Positions 48,073-57,721 of a stretch of DNA of 64,000 bases are shown here, one piece after another (position 1 is the first letter of the stretch; the number at the start of each line of letters is the position of its first letter). The stretch is from Halopseudomonas litoralis (GTDB lineage: Bacteria; Pseudomonadota; Gammaproteobacteria; Pseudomonadales; Pseudomonadaceae), in the NCBI RefSeq assembly GCF_900105005.1, contig NZ_LT629748.1, forward strand, positions 806,001 to 870,000. Direction: 5' to 3'. The notes below the pieces were generated by a model. It did not search any database. It was not told where the DNA came from and was given only the letters and a program-made list of their open reading frames with translations. The position numbers and the translations under genes were made by a program.

Positions 48073-50714
48073 AGTTGCAGCAACTGCGGGTAAGTCAGTT
48101 TCGACAGTTCCGTGAGCCTCTGAGCATTGACGGGTTCGGTGCCGGCATCAACCTGATCTGCGGACCCAACGAGTCCGGCAAGAGCACCTTGGTACGGGCC
48201 ATTCGCGCAGCCTTTTTCGAGCGCCACAGCTCCGGAACATTGGGCGACTTGCGCCCATGGGGTGATTCCGGCGCCGCGCCGGAGGTCGAGCTGGTCTTCA
48301 CTCATGCTGGCAAGCAATGGCAGCTGAGCAAGCGTTTTCTGCAGCGCAAGCGTTGCGATCTGACAGTGGAGGGTGAACGTTTCAGCGGTGACGAAGCGGA
48401 GGACAAGCTCGCCGCCATGCTGGGGTTCACTGTCGCTACCCGTGGCGCCAGCAAGGCGGAACATTGGGGGATTCCCGGCCTGCTATGGATCGAGCAGGGT
48501 ATGGGTCAGGAGCTTGGCGAGGCGGTCACCCATGCCGGCGATCACCTCAAGTCGGTGCTGGGTGCCAGTCTCGGGGAAATGACCAGCAGTGATGGTGATG
48601 AGATCACCCGGCAGGTTCGCAGTCGACTGGAGGAACTGTTGACGGGCGGCGGCAAGCCGCGCGGCGACTACAAGGCGAGCATTGAGCGGCTTGCTGCGCT
48701 CGGCAGTGATCTGCGAGAGCTTGACCAGCGCATCATCAGCTATCGTCAGCAGGTGGATCGCCTGGGCGAATTGCGTCAGCAGCAGGCCAGCGATGAGGCC
48801 GAGCGCCCCTGGCAGACACTGCGGGCGCAGCAGCAGGAGGCGGAACAGAAACAGGCTGAGGTGACATTGCTGGCGGACCAGCAGCAGCGGGAAATGCAGG
48901 AGCTGGAGCAGAATCGCAACAGTCGGCAGATGGTGCTGGATCAGCTGCGTGCTCACGACGAGCAGTCTGAAGACCTGCAACAACGCCAGTCGAAAGCGCA
49001 ACAGCTGCTAGGGCAGCTCGAGCGCCTGTCCGCGCAGCATGCAGAGCTGGCGGCTACGCGAGATACAGCGCTTGCCGCCTATCAACAGGCGCGCGAGCAG
49101 GAGCGCAAGGCGCATCAGCTGGCCCGGCGCCAAACTCTGGAGCGTGAGCAGCAACAACTGTTGCGCCAACAGCAGCAGTATCAGACCAGCGTGGCGCAGG
49201 CGCGTCAGTTGCAAAGTGATCTGCTTGAGCAGCAGCAAAGGCTGGCGGCAATTCGTGTCGATGATACACAGTTCGCTCGACTCGAGGCGTTGCAGACTCA
49301 ACTGCGTGAGCTGAACATCCGCCAGCAGAGTATTGCCACCCGATTGCGCTTTGAGTTGCTGCCTGATCAGCAGATGTCCGTCGGCGGTGAGCTGGTCAAC
49401 TGCACCGGCGAATCTCTGTTGCTGCAGGAGACCTGGATCGAGATTGCCGGCGTTGGTCAGCTCACCATTACTCCTGGCGGGCAGGACCTGGGCGAACTGG
49501 TGCGGCAGATCGAGCGTGGGCAGGAGCAGTTGCAGGCGCTTCTTGATGAGCTGCAGGTCGTATCGCTGGACGCTGCCCGTGAGCAGCTGGAACTGGGCCG
49601 AACACTGAACACTGCAATTCTGACCAACCGCAGGCTCCAGGCTGGCCATGCCCCGGAAGGGATCGACGCGCTGACGCAGCAGTTGACCGTTGGCAAGACG
49701 CGTCTGTCGGAACTGGAGCAGGAGCTGCATGGCCTGCCGACCTTGGCGGAAGAGCAGCTGCCGCCGATCAATATCGCCGAGCAGGCTCTGGAGCAGGCAG
49801 CAGGACGACTGCAGCAAGCCGAGAAGGCCACCGGTGAGCATAACGAGACGCTGATCAAGCTGCGCCAGAACGTTGCCAGCGCAGACGAAGAGTGTCGTCT
49901 GCTGCAGGCGAGGCTGGACGATCCGCAACGCCGTCAACAGCAACTGCAGCTCAACGACAGCTTGCTGGCGCTGCGCGCCGACCAGACGCGGCTGGAACAA
50001 CTGACTCAAGAACGGGCCGCACGCATCGCCAATGCCAGGCCGGATATCCTCGAGCAGGATATTCAACGCTACAGCGCCAGTGCTGCCCAGCTGGAGCAGA
50101 CCTTCAATCAGCGTCGCGAAGAGCTGATTGCGCTGCAGGCACGGCTGCAAAGCGAGGGTGCTGATGGCCTGGAGGAAAATCGTGCCAAGCTTGCTGCCGA
50201 GCTGGAAAGCGAAAGCCGTCGCCATCAACAACTGGAGAGCCGTGCCAATGCGCTTAACCTGTTGCATGGCCTACTCAGCGAAAAACGCCAACAGCTCACC
50301 CGACAATTGCAGGCGCCGTTGCAGAAGCATCTGGATCACTATCTGCAGCTGCTGTTTCCCCAGGCAAGGCTGGAGGTCGATGAAAACCTGTTGCCTGGGC
50401 GCCTGATCCGTCATGGGCAGGAAGCGGATGAGTTCGATGCTCTGAGTTTTGGTTCGCGGGAGCAGATGGGGCTGATCAGTCGTCTGGCCTATGCCGATTT
50501 GCTGCGCGAGGTCGGGCGTCCGACACTGATCATTCTGGATGACGCCTTGGTACACAGCGACCAGCCGCGACTGGAGCAGATGAAACGTATTCTGTTCGAC
50601 GCCGCCCAGCGGCATCAGGTGTTGTTGTTCAGTTGCCACCCGGACAAGTGGCGAGACATGGGCGTGCCGGCACGGGAAATGGAGGGGTTGAAGGTTACCG
50701 CGACCGGGAGCTGA
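48069..50714 (+). CDS. SMC/Rad50-like coiled-coil ATPase (YhaN type)
   Basis: 881 residues with Walker A GPNESGKST (about 32-40), a signature region near LSFGSREQMGLISRLAYADL and Walker B PTLIILDDALVHSD at the C-terminus. Between these are long Gln/Glu-rich coiled coils, with a globular middle part (about 400-480) and no CxxC zinc hook seen. It is shorter than SbcC (about 1,050-1,200) and closer to YhaN. With the overlapping phosphoesterase it should form a nuclease complex. Confidence 0.83.
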   Translation: MKLQQLRVSQFRQFREPLSIDGFGAGINLICGPNESGKSTLVRAIRAAFFERHSSGTLGDLRPWGDSGAAPEVELVFTHAGKQWQLSKRFLQRKRCDLTVEGERFSGDEAEDKLAAMLGFTVATRGASKAEHWGIPGLLWIEQGMGQELGEAVTHAGDHLKSVLGASLGEMTSSDGDEITRQVRSRLEELLTGGGKPRGDYKASIERLAALGSDLRELDQRIISYRQQVDRLGELRQQQASDEAERPWQTLRAQQQEAEQKQAEVTLLADQQQREMQELEQNRNSRQMVLDQLRAHDEQSEDLQQRQSKAQQLLGQLERLSAQHAELAATRDTALAAYQQAREQERKAHQLARRQTLEREQQQLLRQQQQYQTSVAQARQLQSDLLEQQQRLAAIRVDDTQFARLEALQTQLRELNIRQQSIATRLRFELLPDQQMSVGGELVNCTGESLLLQETWIEIAGVGQLTITPGGQDLGELVRQIERGQEQLQALLDELQVVSLDAAREQLELGRTLNTAILTNRRLQAGHAPEGIDALTQQLTVGKTRLSELEQELHGLPTLAEEQLPPINIAEQALEQAAGRLQQAEKATGEHNETLIKLRQNVASADEECRLLQARLDDPQRRQQQLQLNDSLLALRADQTRLEQLTQERAARIANARPDILEQDIQRYSASAAQLEQTFNQRREELIALQARLQSEGADGLEENRAKLAAELESESRRHQQLESRANALNLLHGLLSEKRQQLTRQLQAPLQKHLDHYLQLLFPQARLEVDENLLPGRLIRHGQEADEFDALSFGSREQMGLISRLAYADLLREVGRPTLIILDDALVHSDQPRLEQMKRILFDAAQRHQVLLFSCHPDKWRDMGVPAREMEGLKVTATGS

Positions 50715-50827
50715 GGTGACGCGCCAGTCTTCCGCTCCGAAAATACCGCCACAATCTGTATAATTCCCGCTTTACCCCGTGTTCTGTTCATGCGGGGTTG
50801 GCACACACAGAAAGGTCAGGTCTTCAT

Positions 50828-51814
50828 ATGCAGCGCAAAATCAGAATCGGCATCGCAGGTTACGGTAACCTCGGCAAGGGCGTGGAAATGGCCATCACCC
50901 AGAGCCCGGATATGGAACTGGTCGGCGTTTTCAGTCGGCGTAACCCAGCGGACGTGCAGCTGCTCGACAGCAGTATTCCCGTGAATGCCCAGAATGATAT
51001 CGAACAGTTTCGCGACCAGATCGACGTGCTGATCCTGTGCGGCGGCTCGAAAAATGACCTGCCCGAACAGGGCCCGGCGCTGGCGGCCATGTTCAATACC
51101 GTCGACAGCTTCGACACCCACGCCACCATCCCGGAATACCATGCCGCCATGGACAGCGCCGCTCACCCGGCAGGCAAGACCGCCATGATCTCCGTGGGCT
51201 GGGATCCGGGACTCTTCTCCCTTAACCGCCTCTATGGCGAAGCCATCTTACCTGTGGGCGCGACCTACACTTTCTGGGGCAAGGGGTTGAGTCAGGGCCA
51301 CTCCGACGCGGTGCGCCGGGTAGATGGAGTGAAGGCCGGGGTGCAATACACTCTACCTGCAGAAGCCGCGATCGAGCGTGTACGCAACGGCGAACTGCCA
51401 GAACTGGCTACCCGTGAAAAGCACAAGCGCGAATGTTATGTGGTACTGGCCGAAGGCGCTGATGCAGCCGAAGTGGAGCAGAGCATCGTCAGCATGCCGC
51501 ACTATTTCGCCGACTACGACACCACCGTCAACTTCATCAGCGAAGAAGAACTGCGCCGCGACCATGCTGCGATGCCCCATGGCGGTGTAGTGATCCGCAG
51601 CGGCACGTCCGGCGCCGGCACCACCCAGGTGATGGAATACACCCTCAAGCTGGGCAGCAACCCCGAGTTCACAGCCGCGGTACTGGTTGCTTATGCGCGT
51701 GCTACCTGGCGTTTGAACCAGAGTGGCGTGATTGGTGCGCAGACGGTGTTGGACGTGGCACCGGGATTGTTGTCACCCAAGTCGCCGGCGGAATTGCGCA
51801 AGGAACTGTTGTAA
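50828..51814 (+). CDS. ddh: meso-Diaminopimelate D-dehydrogenase
   Basis: 328 residues from MQRKIRIGIAGYGNLGKGVE, with an N-terminal NADPH fold, SFDTHATIPEYHAAMDSAAH, SVGWDPGLFSLNRLYGEAIL and YTFWGKGLSQGHSDAVRRVD, matching the family of Corynebacterium and Bacillus Ddh. The enzyme makes meso-DAP directly from tetrahydrodipicolinate and ammonia, bypassing the succinylase route. It stands alone and is unusual for a pseudomonad. An in-frame GTG/ATG further upstream is unlikely. Confidence 0.88.
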   Translation: MQRKIRIGIAGYGNLGKGVEMAITQSPDMELVGVFSRRNPADVQLLDSSIPVNAQNDIEQFRDQIDVLILCGGSKNDLPEQGPALAAMFNTVDSFDTHATIPEYHAAMDSAAHPAGKTAMISVGWDPGLFSLNRLYGEAILPVGATYTFWGKGLSQGHSDAVRRVDGVKAGVQYTLPAEAAIERVRNGELPELATREKHKRECYVVLAEGADAAEVEQSIVSMPHYFADYDTTVNFISEEELRRDHAAMPHGGVVIRSGTSGAGTTQVMEYTLKLGSNPEFTAAVLVAYARATWRLNQSGVIGAQTVLDVAPGLLSPKSPAELRKELL

Positions 51815-51819
51815 GGCGC

Positions 51820-51850
51820 AGCTTCCCTCTTCCCAGAGGAGAGGGAAGCT
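51820..51850. terminator. Hairpin between ddh and nnrS
   Basis: An 11-bp perfect stem, AGCTTCCCTCT with AGAGGGAAGCT, and a 9-base loop lie between two convergent genes. There is no clear T-run, so termination strength is uncertain. Confidence 0.55.
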
Positions 51851-51860
51851 AGCTCTGTAG

Positions 51861-53036
51861 TCAGCCTGGCCGCCCATCTGGCCGAGGCGCGGTCAAGATT
51901 GCAGTGTAATTCCACACATAGAGCCCAAAGGCTACTGCCCAGCACAGGCTCGCCAGCCAGAAGCCCGTCTGCGGCATGGGTATGGTCAGCCATACGCGCA
52001 GCGGCACTGCGAGATTGAGCAGGACGAAAGCGATGCTCATGGACGCGGCTGGCTGCAGCGGGCGTCCGGTGTGCCCGAGGCTGACCCGGGCGATCATCGC
52101 CAGAATCATCCCGGCCATGCCGCCGATGGCCAGCAGGTGAGTTGCCTGGCTGAAGCCGCCAAACCAGCCGCCATGCCAAAGAGCCATGGCGATCAGTGCC
52201 AATGCCAGCCAGGCGTAGGACAGGTGCAGTGACCAGAGCAGCGGCACTGTCCAGATTTTCGGATGGTGCCAGCGCAGCAATCTGACCATGTGACCCAAAC
52301 CCAGCGCCAGATAAATGGGCGCCTGCCAGGGCGAAGGGCGCAGGCCCGCACCGCTGAGCATCAACAGCGCAACCAGAATACTGCCGACCATCAGCAGGTT
52401 GTCCAGCCATGGCCAGGCATTCACCGGTTCTGTCAGGCCCAGGCCACGCTGGGTGAAGAAGGGGATGACGCGCCCGCCGATCAAGCCCATCAAGCCGGCG
52501 ATCAGCCATAATGCCGCGACTGCGCCGTGGCGCTGCAGAAAGAAGTCGTCCTGCTGCAGGCCGATCAATACAAGCAGGTTGCACAGGGTCAGCAATGACA
52601 ACATGACCACGATCGGATAGTTACGCACCTGACGTACTTTCCATAACGAATGGCCGATGGCCAAGGCCACCAGTGGCAGAAATAGCAGGTCCATGGGAAT
52701 CAGCAGCCACAAGGGAGCGCCGAACAGCCAGCACAGGCGTCCGCCCAACCACAAGCCGGCCATCAGCAGCACGGGTTTGCCGGTGAGCGCCGGTACGCCG
52801 GTCCACGCCTGAATGGCAGTCAGCAGAAAGCCTGCGACAATGGCGACGCCGAAACCGAAAACCATCTCGTGTCGATGCCAGGCCAGCCAGCCACCGGCGG
52901 GTGACAGTTCGATGTGGCCGAGGAAGGCGGCGATCCACAGCGGGATGGCCAACACGGCAAACAGACTGCCCGCCAGAAACAAGGGGCGAAAGCCCAATGC
53001 AAACAGCACGGGTAGTTGAGTGCGATTGTCCGGCAT
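51861..53036 (-). CDS. nnrS: NnrS family heme-copper membrane protein
   Basis: 391 residues with about 12 membrane helices. The N-terminal motif LFALGFRPLFLAGSLFAVL and the WHRHEMVFGFGVAIVAGFLL segment are the NnrS signature. NnrS relieves nitrosative stress and is usually in the NO regulon. Here it lies near ytfE and norR but 72 bp from a divergent CopD-like gene. I saw no NorR or Anr box directly upstream. Confidence 0.92.
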   Translation of the reverse strand: MPDNRTQLPVLFALGFRPLFLAGSLFAVLAIPLWIAAFLGHIELSPAGGWLAWHRHEMVFGFGVAIVAGFLLTAIQAWTGVPALTGKPVLLMAGLWLGGRLCWLFGAPLWLLIPMDLLFLPLVALAIGHSLWKVRQVRNYPIVVMLSLLTLCNLLVLIGLQQDDFFLQRHGAVAALWLIAGLMGLIGGRVIPFFTQRGLGLTEPVNAWPWLDNLLMVGSILVALLMLSGAGLRPSPWQAPIYLALGLGHMVRLLRWHHPKIWTVPLLWSLHLSYAWLALALIAMALWHGGWFGGFSQATHLLAIGGMAGMILAMIARVSLGHTGRPLQPAASMSIAFVLLNLAVPLRVWLTIPMPQTGFWLASLCWAVAFGLYVWNYTAILTAPRPDGRPG

Positions 53037-53108
53037 GAAAATCTCCTGATTGCTTGTTATGCTCGTTGCGCTGCCGTGTCGGCTACGCTTTCATCACTGG
53101 AATAACTT

Positions 53109-53543
53109 ATGACATATCTGCTGGTTAAAATTCTGCATCTGTTTGCGGCCATGGCTTTCATCGGCACGCTGTTCTTCCAGGTGCTGATTCTGACTCCGGC
53201 CGGCCGGCGCCTGGACGCCGGCGTTCGTACTCCTATGAGCCAGGCTCTGGGTCAGCAGGCCCGACGGGTCATCCACGTCGTTGCCTTTGTGCTCTATGGT
53301 GCCGGCCTGACGCTTGCCTGGCCCTATCGCAGTCTGCTGGCCGACCCGCTTTCCAGCCACTTCGCCACCTTGCTCAGCCTGAAGATCTTGCTCGCGCTGC
53401 TGATCATAGGTCATTACGCGGCCTTGATCTTTCTGCGCCGTGCTCAGCGGGTAACCGAGCGAACCATGCATCTGTTGAATATAAGCCTCTTGGTGCACGC
53501 CGTGCTGTTGGTGATATGCGCCAAGACCATGTTCGTCCTCTAG
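53109..53543 (+). CDS. CopD-like four-helix membrane protein
   Basis: 144 residues, four membrane helices (MTYLLVKILHLFAAMAFIGT at the start; HVVAFVLYGAGLTLAWPY; LLSLKILLALLIIGHYAALI; LLNISLLVHAVLLVICAKTM). His residues within helices 1 and 3 are a pattern of CopD/heme-binding small proteins. Function is not known. It sits between nnrS and ytfE, so a link to NO metabolism is plausible but not shown. Confidence 0.7.
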   Translation: MTYLLVKILHLFAAMAFIGTLFFQVLILTPAGRRLDAGVRTPMSQALGQQARRVIHVVAFVLYGAGLTLAWPYRSLLADPLSSHFATLLSLKILLALLIIGHYAALIFLRRAQRVTERTMHLLNISLLVHAVLLVICAKTMFVL

Positions 53544-53549
53544 CGCTTC

Positions 53550-54227
53550 CTATAGCGCCTTCGCGGTTACCTGGGTAACGAACAGAATGTTGTTTTCCAG
53601 GTGCATATGATCCATCAGGTCCGCGCAGAACTCGTTCAGTCCGCGGTATAGAGCCTGCCAGGTATTGCAGGCGTGAGGCGGCGGGGTGACCTCGTTGGTC
53701 AGCGCGTACAGCTTGTCGAGCGCCTGGCTGTGCTGGTCATGCTCGAAGCGCATCACGCTGATCGGTCCGCGTGACAGGCTTTCTTCGCCCCGCATCAGCA
53801 TCGGGAACAGAATCTGTTCCTCCTTGGCCATATGGCTTTCCAGCTCCTGTTGCATGTCGGAGAGATGATCGGTCAGCCCGTTCGGGCAATCGGGATTATT
53901 GCCATGTACCTGTTCGACACGCCGGGCCAGTCTGATCAGCTCAGATAACTGTTCCCGATGACATTCGTGGTAGCGCGTCAGAATATGCTGGATCAACTGT
54001 TCGGCGGATGCGTGGTTCCAGTTCTGCTCGTCCTGATCGACGGCGCATAGCTGCTCCAGGGCGGCAACAGTCGCGGCAGGATCGATGCCTTTACGAAGGC
54101 AGGCCTCAGCCAGGGTGCGCTGGCCATTGCAGCAGAAGTCCAGACGCTGAGCGTGTAATACGCGGGTGGCACCGGGAAGTTCTCGGGCGATGGTGCCCAG
54201 CTGAGTGTCAAGGAAGTCGTAAGGCAT
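53550..54227 (-). CDS. ytfE: Iron-sulfur cluster repair diiron protein YtfE (Ric/DnrN)
   Basis: 225 residues. The N-terminal ScdA domain (DTQLGTIARELPGATRVLHA; LDFCCNG) is followed by a hemerythrin-like diiron domain with His/Glu ligands (RYHECHREQL, ESHMAKEEQILFP, FEHDQHSQAL, DHMHLENNILF). It repairs Fe-S clusters damaged by NO. A perfect -12 sigma-54 element and three NorR boxes lie upstream, shared with divergent norR. Confidence 0.93.
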   Translation of the reverse strand: MPYDFLDTQLGTIARELPGATRVLHAQRLDFCCNGQRTLAEACLRKGIDPAATVAALEQLCAVDQDEQNWNHASAEQLIQHILTRYHECHREQLSELIRLARRVEQVHGNNPDCPNGLTDHLSDMQQELESHMAKEEQILFPMLMRGEESLSRGPISVMRFEHDQHSQALDKLYALTNEVTPPPHACNTWQALYRGLNEFCADLMDHMHLENNILFVTQVTAKAL

Positions 54228-54284
54228 CAGATGTGCTCCGATAAGGTGGCGGTAACAGCTGTAATGTTTAGCTATCTATAAGCT

Positions 54285-54300
54285 AGCAATACACATGCCA
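54285..54300 (-). promoter_or_regulatory. Sigma-54 promoter of ytfE
   Basis: On the minus strand TGGCATGTGTATTGCT: -24 GG and -12 GC separated by the required 10 bases. The predicted start is near 54274, about 47 bases before the ytfE ATG. Confidence 0.85.
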
Positions 54301-54339
54301 CTTATAACTGATTGATATTTAACGTAATCAAGTATTATT

Positions 54340-54397
54340 GGTGCAATATACCTGGATGCGGTATGGTTCATAAAACCATGCAAGGGTGAATTGAACC
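54340..54397. promoter_or_regulatory. Three NorR enhancer boxes in the ytfE-norR interval
   Basis: GGTGCAATATACC (54340-54352), GGTTCATAAAACC (54365-54377) and GGTGAATTGAACC (54385-54397) all fit GGT-N7-ACC. Starts are 25 and 20 bp apart, the nearest 39 bp from the sigma-54 element. The third box abuts the norR ATG and overlaps its ribosome site, so NorR may repress itself. Confidence 0.87.
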
Positions 54398-55924
54398 ATG
54401 ATCGAGCGTTTCCTGCTGCCAGACCTGGTGGCTGAGTTACCCGCTGCCGTACGCTTGCAGCGTCTGGTCCAGGTGTTGCGAGAAAGCTTCGCTTGCGGCG
54501 CTGTTGTGCTGTTGCAACATGAAAACGACTCCCTGCGTCCGGTTGCCGCCGTTGGGCTGGTCCAGGATGCACTCGGCAGGCGTTTTGAAGTGGCCCGCCA
54601 GCCGCGCCTTGCCGCACTACTTTCCCGTCGCGAACCCACCTGGTTCGAATCCGACAGCCCCTTGCCTGATCCCTATGATGGCTTGATGGATGAAAGTCCC
54701 GGCGAGCCGCTGCCGGTACATGACTGCATGGGTATAAGCCTTTATGTGGAAGGTGAGCTGTGGGGCGTGCTGACACTCGACGCACTGGATGCCGGCACCT
54801 TTGACGAGGCGGCCCGGCAGAAGCTGCAGCACCTGTTGCCGCTGGTGGAGGCGTTGCTGCGCGTGACACGCCTGGAGCAGGAGAATCGTGCACTGCGTCT
54901 GGTTCGCGCCGATGATCATCGAGCCTTGCCGGGGCTGCAGCAGCATGGGATTGTCGGCCACAGCCCGGTCGTTACGCGTCTGCTCGACGAGCTGGCTGTA
55001 GTGGCAGATTCGGATCTGACAGTCTTGATCACCGGCGAGACAGGGGTGGGCAAGGAGTTGTTCGCCCATTGGCTGCACAGACACTCGCCGCGCGCCGACA
55101 AGCCGCTGGTTCAGGTCAACTGCGCGGCGCTGCCCGAATCCCTTGCTGAAAGTGAGCTGTTCGGGCACGTCAAAGGTGCGTTCTCCGGAGCCAGCACTGA
55201 TCGGGGAGGGCGTTTTGATGCGGCCCATGGCGGCACGCTGTTTCTGGATGAAGTGGGCGAATTGCCGCTGCATGTGCAGGCCAAGCTGTTACGGACCTTG
55301 CAGAATGGCGAAATCCAGCGCCTGGGCGCCGATCAGCCGCTGCGCGTGGATGTACGCATCATTGCTGCGACCAATCGCAACCTGGCGGATTCGGTAGCCA
55401 AGGGCGATTTCCGCGCCGACCTCTATCATCGTTTGTCTGTCTATCCGGTCCCGGTTCCGCCGCTGCGCGATCGTGGCAACGATGTATTGTTGCTGGCCGG
55501 ACACTTTCTCGAGCTGAACCGCGCGCGCCTGGGTGTGCGTAGCCTGAGACTGTCGCCGGATGCCGAGCAGGCGTTGTTGACCTATGACTGGCCGGGCAAC
55601 GTGCGCGAACTGGAACATGTGATCAGTCGGGCGGCGATCAAGGCGCTGGGTCGCAATGGCTCGCGTCAGGCAATGCTGTCACTGGATGCGGCGTTACTGG
55701 ACATCCCCATCAGCGGCGGCGCCGTGCAGACACCGACCGATCCCTTGATTGCACCCACTGAAGAAGACATTCAGCCTTTACGCATTGCTGTCGAATCCTG
55801 CCAGCGCGAGCAGATCCGTCAGGCCTTGATAGCCACCGATGATAACTGGAGCGCGGCTGCGCGCCTGTTGGAGCTGGATGCCAGCAACCTGCACAAGCTG
55901 GCACGGCGGCTGGGTTTGAAGTAA
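54398..55924 (+). CDS. norR: NorR, NO-responsive sigma-54 activator
   Basis: 508 residues: an N-terminal GAF domain that binds NO at a non-heme iron (about 20-160), an AAA+ domain with Walker A GETGVGKE and Walker [13 protein letters not shown], and a Fis-type C-terminal HTH ([28 protein letters not shown]). The sigma-54 contact loop reads GAFSGA at 260-265 instead of GAFTGA. It is divergent from ytfE and autoregulation is suggested by a NorR box at its start. Likely targets are ytfE and nirQ-norCBDEF. Confidence 0.94.
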   Translation: MIERFLLPDLVAELPAAVRLQRLVQVLRESFACGAVVLLQHENDSLRPVAAVGLVQDALGRRFEVARQPRLAALLSRREPTWFESDSPLPDPYDGLMDESPGEPLPVHDCMGISLYVEGELWGVLTLDALDAGTFDEAARQKLQHLLPLVEALLRVTRLEQENRALRLVRADDHRALPGLQQHGIVGHSPVVTRLLDELAVVADSDLTVLITGETGVGKELFAHWLHRHSPRADKPLVQVNCAALPESLAESELFGHVKGAFSGASTDRGGRFDAAHGGTLFLDEVGELPLHVQAKLLRTLQNGEIQRLGADQPLRVDVRIIAATNRNLADSVAKGDFRADLYHRLSVYPVPVPPLRDRGNDVLLLAGHFLELNRARLGVRSLRLSPDAEQALLTYDWPGNVRELEHVISRAAIKALGRNGSRQAMLSLDAALLDIPISGGAVQTPTDPLIAPTEEDIQPLRIAVESCQREQIRQALIATDDNWSAAARLLELDASNLHKLARRLGLK

Positions 55925-56161
55925 CAGAACGGACCATGCCCCGCTCGGCCACGGATGCTTGCGGGGTGGTGTGGCGGCGGTAGTTCTTTGCGCAGATGCT
56001 GGCAAAGAATCGGCCTCGACTCACCCATTTCAGTGATGCGTTTCTGGGGTGATATCAACGTAACTTATGCAGCAGCGCATTAAGCAGGCTCGACTATGCT
56101 GTGAAATGCGTTGGGCCGCTTCGTGCCCGGGTAGTGATTACAAAAACAATGGAGGTTTACC

Positions 56162-57604
56162 TTGCGCACTACACCTTTCTCTTTGGCTGTGTTACCCCTG
56201 ACGCTCAGTGCTTTGCTGTTATCCGGTTGTCTCGGTGGGGGTGGTGGCGGTAGCAACAATAGCGGCGGTTCCGATGATGATGTCGCTCCGCCCGATATGA
56301 CTCGCGAACAGGACGAGCGTGTTTTCGCTCCTATGGTGGTTTCTGTCACTGCCCGTGCCGGCAGCAGCGCCTACGTCGGTACCTATGATGGGCTGCAGGG
56401 GGAGGCCGTCTACGCCATCGAAGTTCCTGACGCCTGGGATGGCGATGGACTGATCATGTACACCCATGGTTATCGTGGTACGGGAGCAGGCCTGCCGACG
56501 TCGATCCCAAGGGATGCATGGCGCGATGCGGTATTGGCGGCAGGTTACGCCTGGGCTTCCTCATCCTATTCGGCTAATTACTATGATGTGCGGGCCGGCA
56601 TTGAGGATACCAACAAGTTGGCGCTGAACATCGTCGATTATCTGGAAGCAGATCATGGTGTACGCCTTGCGGAGCCTGGCCAATACCTGATTTCCGGTGA
56701 GTCCCTGGGTGGTCATGTCGCTGCCGCAGCGGTGGATCGGGAGAACATGGAGCGTACGCTGAACAAGGTGCCTTACGCGGGCGCGATGCCCATGTGCCAG
56801 GCGGAGCAAAATCAGTTTCAGTGGCTGGGCGACTATCCGCGGGTGATGATGGAGTTGAGCGGATATGGAGACGCGGACTATAGCGACTTCCAGGATCTGC
56901 TACCGCAGATGCTCGGCACTCTGTTCAACTTCAACGGCACCTCGCCGGACTGGCTGTCCCCGCGTGGAGTGGCCGGCGAGCGCCTGATAGCTGTTGCGCG
57001 CAACCTCACGGGAGGAGAGCGGCCTATCTTTGAGGAAGGCTTTGCGGTTGATATGTGGCAGGGCGCCGTACTGGGTACTGGCGGTTCCGAAGGTGACATC
57101 GAGGGGATTCTGGCGCGTAACGGCTATGGCAATGAGGATCAGGTTTACCGTTGGACCAGTGATTCAGAGCCAACTGGAGACGAACTGACGTTCAACGAAA
57201 ATATCCCAAGAGTCAGCGCTGATGAGGATGCCAATCTCATGCGGGAAGATGGGGTGCGCTGGATTCCACTGATCCAGGGTGATTTTGATGTGCCGGTGTT
57301 AACCTTGCATACGCTGGGCGATTTCTATGTGCCGTTCCGCCATCAGCAGCTGTATCGCGAGGGTGCTGAGGAGAATGGAAACGAAGATCTGCTGGTACAG
57401 CGGGCTATTCGGGCAACTGGGCACTGTGAATTTTCTAATCAGGAGATTACCCGGGCGATGAACGACTGGCTGGATTGGGTCAATGACGATGACAAGCCGG
57501 CCGGGGATGAAGTGCTCGACCCTGCTGCGGTGGCTGATGCAGATTACGGTTGTACCTTTACCAGTCCTCAGCGGCCGGGCTTGCCTGCCTGCGGAGCGAA
57601 CTGA
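56162..57604 (+). CDS. Lipoprotein alpha/beta-hydrolase, TTG start
   Basis: 480 residues. The start is TTG 56162, because GGAGG at 56151-56155 is ideally placed and no in-frame ATG gives a signal peptide. Lipobox LLLSGC is followed by a Gly/Ser/Asp-rich linker. The hydrolase fold has oxyanion-side MYTHGYRGTG, nucleophile motif GESLGGH and late HTLGDFYVPFRHQ and ATGHCEF, which supply Asp and His. The substrate is unknown; polyester or esterase activity is possible. The 237 bp upstream show no clear regulator site. Confidence 0.8.
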   Translation: MRTTPFSLAVLPLTLSALLLSGCLGGGGGGSNNSGGSDDDVAPPDMTREQDERVFAPMVVSVTARAGSSAYVGTYDGLQGEAVYAIEVPDAWDGDGLIMYTHGYRGTGAGLPTSIPRDAWRDAVLAAGYAWASSSYSANYYDVRAGIEDTNKLALNIVDYLEADHGVRLAEPGQYLISGESLGGHVAAAAVDRENMERTLNKVPYAGAMPMCQAEQNQFQWLGDYPRVMMELSGYGDADYSDFQDLLPQMLGTLFNFNGTSPDWLSPRGVAGERLIAVARNLTGGERPIFEEGFAVDMWQGAVLGTGGSEGDIEGILARNGYGNEDQVYRWTSDSEPTGDELTFNENIPRVSADEDANLMREDGVRWIPLIQGDFDVPVLTLHTLGDFYVPFRHQQLYREGAEENGNEDLLVQRAIRATGHCEFSNQEITRAMNDWLDWVNDDDKPAGDEVLDPAAVADADYGCTFTSPQRPGLPACGAN

Positions 57605-57721
57605 GTTGAACTGAACCAGTCATGGCGAGAGATCGCCATGACTGTCCGCACATCACCTGGCCGTGCAGGCTTCGGCGGTAACGGCTACAATCGCCGGTTT
57701 CCACCAGTGCGGTCCCTGTCC

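Noticed and set aside
49008..50267. A 419-codon open frame opposite the SMC-like gene
   Set aside because: Leu/Gln-rich antisense of a Gln/Glu-rich coiled coil; no motif.
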